A stretch of 64,000 bases of DNA from Diplonema papillatum (taxonomy: Eukaryota > Euglenozoa > Diplonemea > Diplonemida > Diplonemidae). The position numbers and the translations under genes were made by a program. Of the stretch, positions 1 through 10,906 are shown in pieces; positions within the stretch are counted from its first letter, which is position 1; every line of letters begins with the position of its first letter. The notes beneath the pieces were generated by a model. That model made no database searches. It was not told where the DNA came from and was given only the letters and a program-made list of their open reading frames with translations. The stretch lies in NCBI GenBank assembly GCA_030068145.1, contig JAPJBO010000168.1:1-64000 (forward strand), written 5' to 3'.

Positions 1-759
1 TTTAGATAGCCTCGCGGACTATCTCTCCAGCTCCTGAGGATGGCTTCCACCGTGCGGGAAGCAAAACGAGCACATCGGCAAACACAGTGTTTGATTCGGT
101 TAGCAGGAGCCGCAACCATCATTTTATTGCGGCGGCAAAAAAAAGGGGGGGTGGGAAAACGGGAGCAGGTGAGAGTTCCGGACGGGGGCCGAAAATTGGT
201 GCAAGAAATGGGTGGTTTCCAAAGCCCAGGGTGTAAGTTCGCTTGAGATTCCAGGGTTTTAAAGTCCTCGGGTGAGTACTAGGACTTCTGTACTTGGGCG
301 TAGGCTTGTTGGAATACCGCCAGAATTGGTCCAAAAGTTGACCCACGGACAAGATTCAGGGTGGCACGATTAGCAACAAAGCCCCCGGGAGATGCGAAGC
401 ACGTGCTTGGAATGGTATGTGCGCAAACGCCACACCGTGTTTCGGTCCTTTCAGCCACGAACACTTTAGGCAGGTCTGCATCGGCGCGGGGAACCTGGTT
501 GTCTCTCCAAGGTGAAAACGGTCAAAAGTGAGGAAATTGTGGGACAAGACAAAAAAGGCACCCTTCTCACACGAAGATGAGATTTTCTCTGCCGGCAGAA
601 GTTGTTTGGGTTAGCTTTTGTCTTGTGTTGCCGGCGAGGAGTATGCTTCCGCCTTTATTTTACCCGCCACGGGGGCGATGCCGACTGACCAATCCCGGTC
701 TTGAAAGGGTTTGTACCCTTGGGTGATGACCCAACACCGCACTGCGGGTGGTCTTGTTG
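1..759. other. Non-genic stretch with repeat fragments
   Basis: No coding region is convincing here. Positions 237-279 carry a copy of a roughly 60-bp dispersed motif (core near CTCCGGGTGACC) seen at least six more times in the window. Positions about 395-500 resemble part of a larger dispersed repeat whose best copies lie at 52389-52830 and 53685-54110. The rest shows nothing recognisable. Confidence 0.5.
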
Positions 760-830
760 ACTGTCAGTTGATCGCGCACTTCGAGGACCTGCTGGAGGTA
801 GAACGCGATCCGAACACACATCAACCCGGT
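760..830 (-). pseudogene. Fragment copy of the 3' end of the 620-aa gene
   Basis: This short stretch repeats, with changes, the last codons and stop region of the neighbouring gene at 947-1010. The block GCGCACTTCGAGGAC and the block GGAGGTAGAACG recur in the same order. It is too short to encode anything and is best read as a decayed partial duplicate lying downstream of the gene on the minus strand. Confidence 0.55.
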
Positions 831-946
831 TTCCCATCCCGAACGAGAACTCAAAGAGTATGGGTTCTGCAAGGCTAAAACGTAAAAGGAAATGACAGAA
901 TGACACCACCCAGGCGTGGAGTATGCGGCTTCCTTCGAACCAACAC

Positions 947-2809
947 TTAGTTGACAGCGCACTTCGAGGACGCGGGGGCCTCCTCCTCCTGGAGGTAGAA
1001 CGTCAGCTCCGGGTCGAAAGCCGTGGGGCAGCAGGACCTCGTGTAGAACAGCTCGAAAGCCTGCCCGCGCGGCGCTGGCGGCAGCAGGGTCAGAGTCACA
1101 GGGGTCGCGGTGTCTGCGGGTTGGTGGAAGCGCAGGGCAACCGCCGTGCGAAGCCCCAGCCGCCACGGGCTCCGGTACCCGTCTGACACCCACGCTTTGG
1201 TGCACACAACCCTGTGCACGGGGCGCTCGAATACGATGGTGAAGCACAAGACGTCACCCGCCATCCTCGGCTGGAAGTCCCCGATGCACACGGCCAGCTT
1301 CACGCACACCCGATCGGAAGAGGGCTGCCACACGTCGAACCTCGCTGGCACGGCGTCGACCCGCCCCACAGCTCCGCCCGCCCGTAGCGGTGTGACAGGC
1401 CCGAACACGGAGTGTCGCTGTGGCACAGGCCGCGCGCTGAAGACGCCACATTGCTCGTCGGGCTCCGCCGGTGCCTCAACCAGGTAGCTTTGCACGCGGT
1501 TGACGACGTCGTCCGGCAGCCGCGACGCCGATACGGCGATGTCTCTCCCGGCGCACGGCGCCCCGGCGCCCCCTCCTGCATCGAATCGCGAGGGGCTTGC
1601 CCGCGGCTTTTCCCCTTGAGTTTCGGCACTTTCCGACCCGCTTTGCGCACACGGCGTCTTCCCTTGGGAAACAGCTTTTTCCGACCCACTTTGTGTACAT
1701 GGCATTTTCCCTTGAGTTTCAGCACTTTCCGACCCAGGTTGTGCACACGGCCTTTTCCCTAGAGATTCAGCACTTTCAGACCCGCTTTGCGCACACGGCT
1801 TTTTCCCTTGGTCTTCCGCACTTTCCGACCCAGGTTGTGCACACGGCGTTTTCCCTAGAGATTCAGCACTTTCAGACCCGCTTTGCGCACACGGCGATTT
1901 CCCTTGAGACTCCGCTTCTTCCGACCCACTTTGCGCACATGGCATTTTCCCTTGGTCTTCCGCACTTTCCGACCCAGGTTGTGCACACGGCGTTTTCCCT
2001 TGAGATGCAGCACGTTGAGACCCGCTTTGCGCACAGGGGTTCCCCTGCATTCCGGCCCCTCCTGGCTCCGCCGCAACTGCGGGTTGTTCCGACGGCAGCG
2101 GCCCGGAGCCCCCGCTTCCCGCAGCTCCTTCGGCACCCCCGCCCTCCGGCGCGCGCGGGGCGGTGGGGGACTCTTTCCGGGGGCCGCAACTGCGGGTTGT
2201 TCCGGCAGCGCAACCCACCGCGCACTGCCGCCGGCTGCGTTTTGCCGCCGGGCTCGACGACGCTTTGCCGCGGGTGCCTTCGCCGTGAGGGAGCGGGCTT
2301 CTCGCGGGGCGGGGCGCCGAGAGGTAGTCGACGAACCAGTGCGTCGTGAACAGCCGGATATTGAGCTTGTGAATGGTCAGCGTGTGGCCTCCGCCGCCGC
2401 CGACCGAAAAGCAGAAGTCGAGCGGTCTGTCCGCCGGCACAGGGTCCTCAAACCCAACGGACGCTCGATACACGCCGCGCGTATGGGGAGCAGGCGGCCC
2501 GAAGAACTCCGCTACCAACCCCCGGACGGAGAGGCAGCCCTTCTGATTGCCCCACCCTTGGTCCTGCCAGTCGACGGTCACCTCCATCCCGGTCACGTCC
2601 CGCCGCGGGATCACGGTCAGAAACGGGTTTTTAAAGTCGAGCGACTGGTAGCAGACGACGTTGCAAACTTCCAACTCGACGACGCAGTTCGCCTCGCTCG
2701 CAGCGAGGGTGCTGCCGCTGGGATCCAGCAGCGACGCAGAGAACGCGCAGTGGTCGATGCCTTTCGGACGCTGACACCACACGGGCACTGGGTCTGAATT
2801 CACCTTCAT
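947..2809 (-). CDS. Uncharacterised repeat-containing protein, 620 aa
   Basis: I do not recognise a named family. The protein has an N-terminal globular region (about residues 10-170), rich in beta-prone segments and containing a VDWQDQGWGNQKG segment. A Ser/Gly/Pro-rich linker follows, then nine tandem 16-residue repeats (about 255-400, pattern PCAQSGSESAESQGKT), then a second globular region (about 415-620) with spaced Cys and Trp. I chose the ATG at 2809 (MKVNSDPVPVW) because the partial copies upstream all preserve this start, whereas the frame upstream of it matches their non-coding 5' flank. No signal peptide or membrane segment is evident. The DQGWGN segment recalls beta-sandwich ligand-binding domains, but that is only an impression. 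It appears single-exon and ends 3' of a decayed copy of its own tail. Confidence 0.6.
   Translation of the reverse strand: MKVNSDPVPVWCQRPKGIDHCAFSASLLDPSGSTLAASEANCVVELEVCNVVCYQSLDFKNPFLTVIPRRDVTGMEVTVDWQDQGWGNQKGCLSVRGLVAEFFGPPAPHTRGVYRASVGFEDPVPADRPLDFCFSVGGGGGHTLTIHKLNIRLFTTHWFVDYLSAPRPARSPLPHGEGTRGKASSSPAAKRSRRQCAVGCAAGTTRSCGPRKESPTAPRAPEGGGAEGAAGSGGSGPLPSEQPAVAAEPGGAGMQGNPCAQSGSQRAASQGKTPCAQPGSESAEDQGKMPCAQSGSEEAESQGKSPCAQSGSESAESLGKTPCAQPGSESAEDQGKKPCAQSGSESAESLGKRPCAQPGSESAETQGKMPCTQSGSEKAVSQGKTPCAQSGSESAETQGEKPRASPSRFDAGGGAGAPCAGRDIAVSASRLPDDVVNRVQSYLVEAPAEPDEQCGVFSARPVPQRHSVFGPVTPLRAGGAVGRVDAVPARFDVWQPSSDRVCVKLAVCIGDFQPRMAGDVLCFTIVFERPVHRVVCTKAWVSDGYRSPWRLGLRTAVALRFHQPADTATPVTLTLLPPAPRGQAFELFYTRSCCPTAFDPELTFYLQEEEAPASSKCAVN
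1600..2040 (-). repeat. Nine 48-bp in-frame coding repeats
   Basis: This 48-bp tandem repeat lies inside the 620-aa gene and encodes nine 16-residue units with a near-invariant P-C-A/T-Q-S/P-G-S start and a GK end. Each unit keeps one cysteine. Differences are mainly single substitutions and no unit breaks the frame, so selection or recent homogenisation has kept the repeat coding. Confidence 0.85.
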
Positions 2810-2983
2810 TCTTGTTTTCTCGCTTTTGTGTTTTCTTTGAGTGTTTTTGAAGGTGTTTGGGGAGCTAGGTCGTTTTTTGGTTTGTTCGTTTGGGTTCGGT
2901 TTCGGGGTTTCGAGCATTTCTTTTGTTGGGGGTTTCGTTTTGCGGTGTGTTCTGTGGTGTGAAGCATCGCCACGCTGGTACAG

Positions 2984-5203
2984 ACCCACCCTTGGTCCTG
3001 CCAGTCGACGGTCACCTCCATCTTGGCCACGTCCCGCCGCGGAACCACGGTCAGAAACGAGTTTTTAAAGTCGAGGGACTCGTAGCAGACGACGTTGCAA
3101 ACTTCCAACTCGACGACGCAGTTCGCCTCGCTCGCAGCGAGGGTGCTGCCCATGGTGGGATCCAGCAGCGACGCGACGCAGAGAACGCGCAGTGGTCGAT
3201 GCCTTTCGGACGCTGACATCACACGGGCACTGGGTCTGAGTTCACGTTCATTCTCGCTTTTGTGTTTTTTGAGTGTTTTCGAAGGTGTTTGGGGAGCTGG
3301 GTCGTTTTGGTTTGTTCGTTTTGGTTCGGTTTCGGGGTTTCGAGCATTTCTTTTGTTGGGGGTTTCGTTTTGCGGTGTGTTCTGTGGTGTGGAGCATCAC
3401 GAGCCACGCTGGTACAGACCCACCTTTGGCCCTGCCACCTCCATCCCGGTCACGTCCCGCCGCGGAACCACGGTCAGAAACGAGTTTTTGGAGTCGAGGG
3501 ACTGGTAGCAGACGACGTTGTAAACTTCCAACTCGACGACGCAGTTCGCCTCGCTCGCAGCGAGGGTGCTGCCCATGGTGGGATCCAGCAGCGACGCAGA
3601 GAACGCGCAGTGGTCGATGCCTTTCGGACGCTGACATCACACGGGCACTGGGTCTGAGTTCACGTTCATTCTCGCTTTTGTGTTTTTTGAGTGTTTTCGA
3701 AGGTGTTTGGGGAGCTGGGTCGTTTTGGCTTGTTCGTTTTGGTTCGGTTTCGGGGTTTCGAGCATTTCTTTTGTTGGGGGTTTCGTTTTGCGGTGTGTTC
3801 TGTGGTGTGGAGCATCACGAGCCACGCTGGTACAGACCCACCTTTGGCCCTGCCACCTCCATCCCGGGCACGTTCCGCCGCGGAACCACGGTCAAAAACG
3901 AGTTTTTAAAGTCGAGGGACTGGTAGCAGACGACGTTGTAAACTTCCAACTCGACGCAGTTCGCCTCGCTCGCAGCGAGGGTGCTGCCCATGGTGGGATC
4001 CAGCAGCGACGCAGAGAACGCGCAGTGGTCGATGCCTTTCGGACGCTGACATCACACGGGCACTGGGTCTGAGTTCACGTTCATGTGTGTTTTGAGTGTT
4101 TTTGAAGGTGTTTGGGGAGCTGGGTCGTTTTGGTTTGTTCGTTTTGGTTCGGTTTCGGGGTTACGAGCATTTCTTTTGTGGGGGTTTCGTTTTGCGGTGT
4201 GTTCTGTGGTGTGAAGATCACGAGCCACGCTCACCCTTGGTCCTGCCAGTCGACGGTCACCTCCATCCCGCCGCGGAACCACGGTCAGAAGGGGTTCTTA
4301 AAGTCGAGGGACTGGTAGCAGACGACGTTGCAAACTTCCAACTCGACGACGCAGTTCGCCTCGCTCGCAGCGAGGGTGCGAAACCCCGAAACCGAACCAA
4401 AAACGAACAAACGAAACGACCCAGCTCCTCAAACACCTTCAAAACACCCAAAAAAAACACAAAAGCGAGAAAACAAGAATGACCGTGAACTCAGACCCAG
4501 TGCCCGTGTGGTGTCAGCGTCCGAAAGGCATCGATCACTGCGCGTTCTCTGCGTCGCTGCTGGATCCCAGCGGCAGCATTTCTTTTGTTGGGGGTTTCGC
4601 GTTGCGGTGTGTTCTGTGGTGTGAGGCACCACGAGCCACCACGAGCCACGCTGGGAGAGACCCACCCTTGGTCCAGTCGACGGTCACCTCCATCCCGGTC
4701 GTGAACAGCCGGATATTGAGCTTGTGGATGGTCAGCGTGTGGCCTCCGCTGCCGCCGACCGAAAAGCATTGGGAACTTTTAAGACACGGACCACATGGAT
4801 CTGCATGCACTCCACCGAAAAGCAGAAATCGAGCGGTCTGTCCGCCGGCACAGGGTCCTCAAACCCAACGGACGCTCGATACACGCCGCGCGTATGGGGA
4901 GCAGGCGGCCCGAAGAACTCCGCTACCAACCCCCGGACGGAGAGGCAGCTCTTCTGATTGCCCCAGCCTTGGTCCTGCCAGTCGACGGTCACCTCCATCC
5001 CGGTCACGTCCCGCCGCGGGGACCACGGTCAGAAACGGATTCTTAAAGTCAAGGGACTGGTAGCAGACGACGTTGCAAACGTTTCCAATTCGATGGCACA
5101 GTTCGCCTCGCTCGCGGCCGCTGGGACGCAGAGAACGCGCAGTGGTCGATGGCTTTCGGACACTCGCACCACACGGGCACTGGGTCTGAGTTCACGTTCA
5201 TAT
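2984..5203 (-). repeat. Array of partial copies of the 620-aa gene 5' end
   Basis: At least five partial copies of the 5' flank, start codon and first codons of the 620-aa gene lie head to tail just upstream of it. Start codons recur at about 3251, 3669, 4084 and 5201, the first two spacings after the native one being 442 and 418 bp. The units span about 2984-3416, 3417-3834, 3835-4229 and 4230-4378. An inverted piece (about 4379-4600) and a composite unit (4660-5203) with further coding blocks follow. Each copy runs from the coding start into the flank of the next copy, so none encodes the full protein. Copies differ by small changes and short indels. Whether they duplicate a promoter cannot be told from sequence. 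Confidence 0.8.
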
Positions 5204-5799
5204 ATTATCGTGGTCAACTCTACTTGGGGGCGTGATAGAGCCCTCAGGCTCGAATCACTGAGCTGCACACGTCCGTTCGAGAGTCTTCGGCCTTGGGACT
5301 GCTCGTCTGCGGAAAGATCGGGCGATACACAGAGCCCTTCGTGTTAGATATGCATCTGGTACGCTCCGAAAATGAGAAATCCAGGTAGCCGACAGAGATG
5401 TTTCCATTCCCAACGCAGATCTAGTTCCCATCGCAGAAGGAGAGATACGTCGCATGTTGTTCTCGAGGGCAATTTGTTGGTGTAAGGGAGATAGGGACCA
5501 ACAACGTTGATTGTATTGTGGAAGGGTCACAAGAGCAAGCTGTAAACACCTGATTCAAGCGCAAGGATCGCATCTTTTGTTCAGTGTTTTAACTGAAGAA
5601 GCACCTTGTTAAGCTGACCGAGTTTTCAAGCTCTAACTACGGCTGACTGTGAGAGGAGGAAGGTGGAAAGGTACGTCATAGCGTGGACGTCAGGTGCAGA
5701 GACCTTGGTGCGAAGATTGACGTGTCGGATACAGTGAGTTGGGAGATCGGAACACGGGACGATGGGACACATCCCGCATTCTTCGGCTGAAAAGGACAC
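5204..5799. other. Stretch with no recognised gene
   Basis: Short open frames exist on both strands, but none shows a domain, repeat membership or convincing codon pattern. It may belong to the decayed retroelement that follows. Confidence 0.4.
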
Positions 5800-6480
5800 T
5801 TTCGAAGTTTGGCACGTACTGGTACCCTAATTATTCGAGGTACCGAATAAAATTAAAGATTCGACCCTCTCTAGCCGCACCTCCATCGATCCTGAGGACA
5901 CTGCCTCGAGCCAGAAGTTACGAATCAAGGTGTTAAATAATTGGTTCCGCGAGTATCCCTTTACGAGGGTTGCAAGAGCACAGACGCTATCAACGAAGAA
6001 ATATATTTCGCGATGTTTTTGAAGTTGTCTTCGAGGATAGAAGCCGGAAAAAGGGTCTCGTGGAAGTCGTTCAATTAACATTGAATCGAGACGACGACTT
6101 CTGATTCGTACAGTTGGATTTAGTCGCGGTCGGCGGGATCGAGAATATACTTATGGTGGTTCGTTCTGTCTACTGCAGAGAGCGCGTTTCCGTAAAAGAA
6201 ATGCTCTTCGTACGAAACGCAGAATCCGAGGGTGCCCGGCGTGGCGTCGGTGTAGATGATCATAGGCGTACGCGGTGACGATATGGCTTTGTAGTCGATG
6301 CACCGATGAAATTGGGATCGAAGTATGGCTCCTTGCCACCACTCTAGAGCTGAGCGTAGTCGTTCTCCCAGCTTTACCACGTTTACGGTCGAGTACTGCC
6401 TTGATCGTATCGGGTGTATGTATGACCTTCGTCGAATGGGTTCTTTTAAAGCTAATACGTGCTGGGTAAACCCACTTTAC
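5800..6480 (-). mobile_element. Broken retroelement fragment, RT/RNase H region (DIRS-like)
   Basis: Minus-strand translation shows RNase H-like blocks: a YTDATPGTLGF segment, then a FFVDSVCALATLVKGYSRN segment of the kind seen in tyrosine-recombinase retroelements. The piece is broken and incomplete, with several interruptions and no recognisable Gag-like or recombinase parts. It looks old compared with the elements at 37910-39648 and 55932-60061. Confidence 0.6.
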
Positions 6481-7080
6481 CGGTTTGGGGGGGCTTGCCC
6501 GGCTTCTTTCGTGTGTGTACACTATACTTGCTCGCTTTGGCAAGTCCTGTGAGATTCCTTCGAGTACTTTTTGCAAGTACGTACTTGCAGACAAAAGTGT
6601 ACAAGACGGGGTGTCGGCTGTACGTACCGAAATTGGATTAATGTTGAACCGGGTAAACCCTGGGACAACCCCAAAAATGGGGCTGGGTGTCCCGGTTCGG
6701 CATTTTCTTGTTTTTTTTTCGGGGGTTGCGTCAGGTACCAGAAAAAGCCTGCTACACGGGAGCCAAGCTTCACGTGTTCGGCGGTACTGCAGAGCCACGG
6801 GCCTACGGGTCAAGTGGCTACCGATTTCCAAAACTAAAGCATTAAGGCGTGGCGCACCTTGGGGCTTGGTGCTTGCGCTGAACACAAGCTCGTCGAGACG
6901 GTCAGCCACAGGGCAGAGCGGACGGGGTTGTGGCACTGTGCTGCCTCCGACTCTAGCCTTGCAAGCTGTGGTTGACCGTCACGCTCCTGGACCCGGAGCG
7001 GCCTTCTTCTCTTCTTCTTCTTCTTCGGGGTTGCGACCTTGCGTATGCATGTCTTTATGCTGCAGGCTGTGAAAATGGCA
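6481..7080. other. Repeat-derived spacer
   Basis: No gene is supported. A partial copy of the dispersed 60-bp motif sits at about 6421-6446, just before this stretch. The rest is unassigned, with a short CTT microsatellite at about 7005-7026. Confidence 0.4.
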
Positions 7081-7090
7081 GCGTGTAGTA

Positions 7091-7390
7091 CTATGAACCG
7101 CGCACGAGCCACTGCAATTCGGCCGCCCTCTCCTCGCCAACGAGGTGTTCGAACCCAGGAGCGGTGACCTCCGTGCTCAGCATCCCGCCGCTGGCCGGCG
7201 CCGCCGCCGGGCAGCCGGGGTCCGGCTGCAGGATGGTCGCCTTGTACGCGCCGCCGGGTACTACCCACTGCAGCTTTTTTCGCCGCGGGCGACGTCTTGC
7301 CCGACGACGAACGAGTCGACTGTCCCCGTCCCCCGCTGCGGCCCGGGGTGGATGACGACGTACCGCGCCCTGCCCTTGTGCGAGAGAGGC
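7091..7390 (-). pseudogene. 3'-half copy of the DUF985 cupin gene
   Basis: This region repeats the last part of the intact cupin gene at 7618-8271, ending in the same WLVRGS tail and stop. It lacks the 5' half and has internal deletions relative to the intact gene, so it is a partial duplicate rather than a second gene. It sits in the same orientation, downstream of the intact gene. Confidence 0.75.
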
Positions 7391-7617
7391 GGTTGCTACG
7401 CTGGAGCAGTCCCAGGACATTGCTACCCTATACGAGAGAGCCAATGTGCTCATAGCAGGGAAACTCTGCTCTTGTGAATAACTGACACGGTGAGCACTCG
7501 GGGGCGTCGATTCGTGGGTACAGCTTGTATTGGGGGGGAGTCGAATGGTTGAGCAGACCACTGTCTCTCATGCATGTTTCATGCTGCAGGCTGTGAAAGG
7601 AGTGAAACCGTGTAGTA

Positions 7618-8271
7618 CTACGAACCGCGCACGAGCCACTGCAATTCGGCCGCCCTCTCCTCGCCAACGAGGTGTACCAAGGCCTCTGGCAGCAAGAAGT
7701 CGTGGTCGTACACTTCGAACCCAGGAGCGGTGACCTCCGTGATCAGCATCCCGCCGCTGGCCGGCGCCGCCGCCGGGCAGCCGGGGTCCGGCTGCAGGAT
7801 GGTCGCCTTGTACGCGCCGCCGGGTACTACCCACTGCAGCTTTTCGCCGCGGGCGACGTCTTGCCCGACGACGAACGAGTCGACTGTCCCCGTCCCCGGC
7901 TGCGGCCCGGGGTGGATGACGACGTACCGCGCCCTGCCCTTGTGCAGGGCGTGCACGATGGGGCTGCGGTTGCGGTGGAAGACGCCCGTCGGACGCGCCG
8001 GAGTCAGGTAGTAGAAGATGGCGGTCGCCGCACGCCGCAGCGCCACGTCGAACCCGGCGCGCTGCTCGGCCGCCGGCCCGCCGCCGCTGCACGCGGGGGC
8101 CGCCGGATACGGCGAGGGAATCGTCAACGCCGAAGCGTAGGTCTCGGCGTAGTACCCGCCTTCCGGGTGCGCGCGCAGCTGCAACGCGGCGACCAGTGCG
8201 CGCGCGTCCGCGCGCTCTTCGCTGGCCGGCGGGTCGAACACCGGGCGCAGAGGCTGACGTTCTTCGGCCAT
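7618..8271 (-). CDS. DUF985 / cupin_5 family protein, 217 aa
   Basis: This is a single-exon gene for a small soluble cupin-fold protein of the DUF985 (cupin_5) family, as in yeast YML079W. Family blocks appear in the expected order: LRAHPEGGYYAETY (about residues 32-45), FYYLTPARPTGVFHRNRS (about 90-107), a YVVIHPG strand, LQWVVPGGAYKATIL (about 145-159) and the C-terminal TEVTAPGFEVYDHDFL. Length fits the family, and the ATG at 8271 sits just before the first conserved block. Members form a beta-barrel with a pocket that can bind small ligands, but enzymatic activity is not firmly established, so substrate and pathway are left open. It is flanked by partial copies of itself on both sides. 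Confidence 0.9.
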   Translation of the reverse strand: MAEERQPLRPVFDPPASEERADARALVAALQLRAHPEGGYYAETYASALTIPSPYPAAPACSGGGPAAEQRAGFDVALRRAATAIFYYLTPARPTGVFHRNRSPIVHALHKGRARYVVIHPGPQPGTGTVDSFVVGQDVARGEKLQWVVPGGAYKATILQPDPGCPAAAPASGGMLITEVTAPGFEVYDHDFLLPEALVHLVGEERAAELQWLVRGS

Positions 8272-9065
8272 TGTTCTCTTTATCTATCTTTCCGGGGGGA
8301 GGGCGGTTAATACCTTAAGTTAACAATGACTGATGCCGTCTGCCTGCTGTTCGGCTCTAACCGCCGAGGTGTTGTTCTTCGGCCATTGTTCTCTTTATCT
8401 ATCTTTCCGGGGGGAGGGCGGTTAATACCTTAAGTTAACAATGACTGATGCCGTCTGCCTGCTGTTCGGCTCTAACCGCCGAGGTGTTGTTCTTCGGCCA
8501 TTGTTCTCTTTATCTATCTTTCCGGGGGGAGGGCGGTTAATACCTTAAGTTAACAATGACTGATGCCGTCTGCCTGCTGTTCGGCTCTAACCGCCGAGGT
8601 GTTGTTCTTCGGCCATTGTTCTCTTTATCTATCTTTCCGGGGGGAGGGCGGTTAATACCTTAAGTTAACAATGACTGATGCCGTCTGCCTGCTGTTCGGC
8701 TCTAACCGCCGAGGTGTTGTTCTTCGGCCATTGTTCTCTTTATCTATCTTTCCGGGGGGAGGGCGGTTAATACCTTAAGTTAACAATGACTGATGCCGTC
8801 TGCCTGCTGTTCGGCTCTAACCGCCGAGGTGTTGTTCTTCGGCCATTGTTCTCTTTATCTATCTTTCCGGGGGGAGGGCGGTTAATACCTTAAGTTAACA
8901 ATGACTGATGCCGTCTGCCTGCTGTTCGGCTCTAACCGCCGAGGTGTTGTTCTTCGGCCATTGTTCTCTTTATCTATCTTTCCGGGGGGAGGGCGGTTAA
9001 TACCTTAAGTTAACAATGACTGATGCCGTCTGCCTGCTGTTCGGCTCTAACCGCCGAGGTGTTGT
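8261..9065. repeat. Seven 115-bp tandem repeats at the cupin gene start
   Basis: A 115-bp unit repeats seven times with almost no differences, starting at 8261, 8376, 8491, 8606, 8721, 8836 and 8951. Each unit contains the first codons of the cupin (the MAEE region) plus the immediate 5' flank, including a GGGGGG run and a TTAAGTTAAC block. The first unit overlaps the start of the real gene. The array therefore multiplies the region expected to hold the 5' UTR or core promoter. Confidence 0.9.
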
Positions 9066-9140
9066 TCTTCGGTGCTAAGAACTCGGTGCAGGATTGACCT
9101 TGAAAAAACCCCCCCCCCGGTAAGCTGTGAAGGTTTAAAG

Positions 9141-9500
9141 TTAGAATGCAGAGCGATGGCTTGCATTCGCCAGGTGACTACCTCTTCGAGGGCTGCGGTT
9201 GCGGTGGAAGACGCCCGTCGGACGCGCCGGAGTCAGGTAGTAGAAGATGGCGGTCGCCGCACGCCGCAGCGCCACGTCGAACCCGGCGCGCTGCTCGGCC
9301 GCCGGCCCGCCGCCGCTGCACGCGGGGGCCGCCGGATACGGCGAGGGAATCGTCAACGCCGAAGCGTAGGTCTCGGCGTAGTACCCGCCTTCCGGGTGCG
9401 CGCGCAGCTGCAACGCGGCGACCAGTGCGCGCGCGTCCGCGCGCTCTTCGCTGGCCGGCGGGTCGAACACCGGGCGCAGAGGCTGACGTTCTTCGGCCAT
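9141..9500 (-). pseudogene. Partial cupin gene copy 1 (5' half)
   Basis: This copy encodes the first 104 residues of the DUF985 protein unchanged, then leaves homology at the FHRNRS block and reads 15 unrelated residues to a stop. It lacks the second half of the cupin barrel, so a functional product is unlikely. Confidence 0.8.
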
Positions 9501-9678
9501 TGTTCTCTTTATCTATCTTTCCGGGGGGAGGGCGGTTAATACCTTAAGTTAACAAAGACTGATGCCGTCTGCCTGCTGTTCGGCTCTAACCGCCGAGGTG
9601 TTGTTCTTCGGTGCTAAGAACTCGGTGCAGGATTGACCTTGAAAAAACCCCCCCCCGGTAAGCTGTGAAGGTTTAAAG

Positions 9679-10038
9679 TTAGAATGCAGAGCGATGGCTT
9701 GCATTCGCCAGGTGACTACCTCTTCGAGGGCTGCGGTTGCGGTGGAAGACGCCCGTCGGACGCGCCGGAGTCAGGTAGTAGAAGATGGCGGTCGCCGCAC
9801 GCCGCAGCGCCACGTCGAACCCGGCGCGCTGCTCGGCCGCCGGCCCGCCGCCGCTGCACGCGGGGGCCGCCGGATACGGCGAGGGAATCGTCAACGCCGA
9901 AGCGTAGGTCTCGGCGTAGTACCCGCCTTCCGGGTGCGCGCGCAGCTGCAACGCGGCGACCAGTGCGCGCGCGTCCGCGCGCTCTTCGCTGGCCGGCGGG
10001 TCGAACACCGGGCGCAGAGGCTGACGTTCTTCGGCCAT
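9679..10038 (-). pseudogene. Partial cupin gene copy 2 (5' half)
   Basis: It has the same structure and encoded peptide as the copy at 9141-9500, one array unit further on. The break point after the FHRNRS block is the same, showing that the units multiplied after the truncation. Confidence 0.8.
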
Positions 10039-10216
10039 TGTTCTCTTTATCTATCTTTCCGGGGGGAGGGCGGTTAATACCTTAAGTTAACAAAGACTGA
10101 TGCCGTCTGCCTGCTGTTCGGCTCTAACCGCCGAGGTGTTGTTCTTCGGTGCTAAGAACTCGGTGCAGGATTGACCTTGAAAAAACCCCCCCCCGGTAAG
10201 CTGTGAAGGTTTAAAG

Positions 10217-10576
10217 TTAGAATGCAGAGCGATGGCTTGCATTCGCCAGGTGACTACCTCTTCGAGGGCTGCGGTTGCGGTGAAAGACGCCCGTCGGACG
10301 CGCCGGAGTCAGGTAGTAGAAGATGGCGGTCGCCGCACGCCGCAGCGCCACGTCGAACCCGGCGCGCTGCTCGGCCGCCGGCCCGCCGCCGCTGCACGCG
10401 GGGGCCGCCGGATACGGCGAGGGAATCGTCAACGCCGAAGCGTAGGTCTCGGCGTAGTACCCGCCTTCCGGGTGCGCGCGCAGCTGCAACGCGGCGACCA
10501 GTGCGCGCGCGTCCGCGCGCTCTTCGCTGGCCGGCGGGTCGAACACCGGGCGCAGAGGCTGACGTTCTTCGGCCAT
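10217..10576 (-). pseudogene. Partial cupin gene copy 3 (5' half)
   Basis: This is the third array copy with the same 119-aa open frame. It is followed upstream by two 115-bp units instead of one. Confidence 0.8.
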
Positions 10577-10906
10577 TGTTCTCTTTATCTATCTTTCCGG
10601 GGGGAGGGCGGTTAATACCTTAAGTTAACAATGACTGATGCCGTCTGCCTGCTGTTCGGCTCTAACCGCCGAGGTGTTGTTCTTCGGCCATTGTTCTCTT
10701 TATCTATCTTTCCGGGGGGAGGGCGGTTAATACCTTAAGTTAACAATGACTGATGCCGTCTGCCTGCTGTTCGGCTCTAACCGCCGAGGTGTTGTTCTTC
10801 GGTGCTAAGAACTCGGTGCAGGATTGACCTTGAAAAAACCCCCCCCCGGTAAGCTGTGAAGGTTTAAAGTTAGAATGCAGAGCGATGGCTTGCATTCGCC
10901 AGGTGA

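Noticed and set aside
2806-4624. Open frames of 100-217 aa on both strands in the gene-start array
   Set aside because: Plus-strand frames are antisense shadows of the copied exon, and minus-strand ones run from coding start into flank sequence of the next copy.
8261-9065. 115-bp repeats as a CRISPR or a replication origin
   Set aside because: No spacers. Units are copies of the neighbouring gene's start, so a gene-derived tandem repeat explains them fully.
9141-10576. Three 119-aa cupin-like frames as paralogous genes
   Set aside because: They lack the second half of the cupin barrel, share one break point and sit in a tandem array. They are partial copies.
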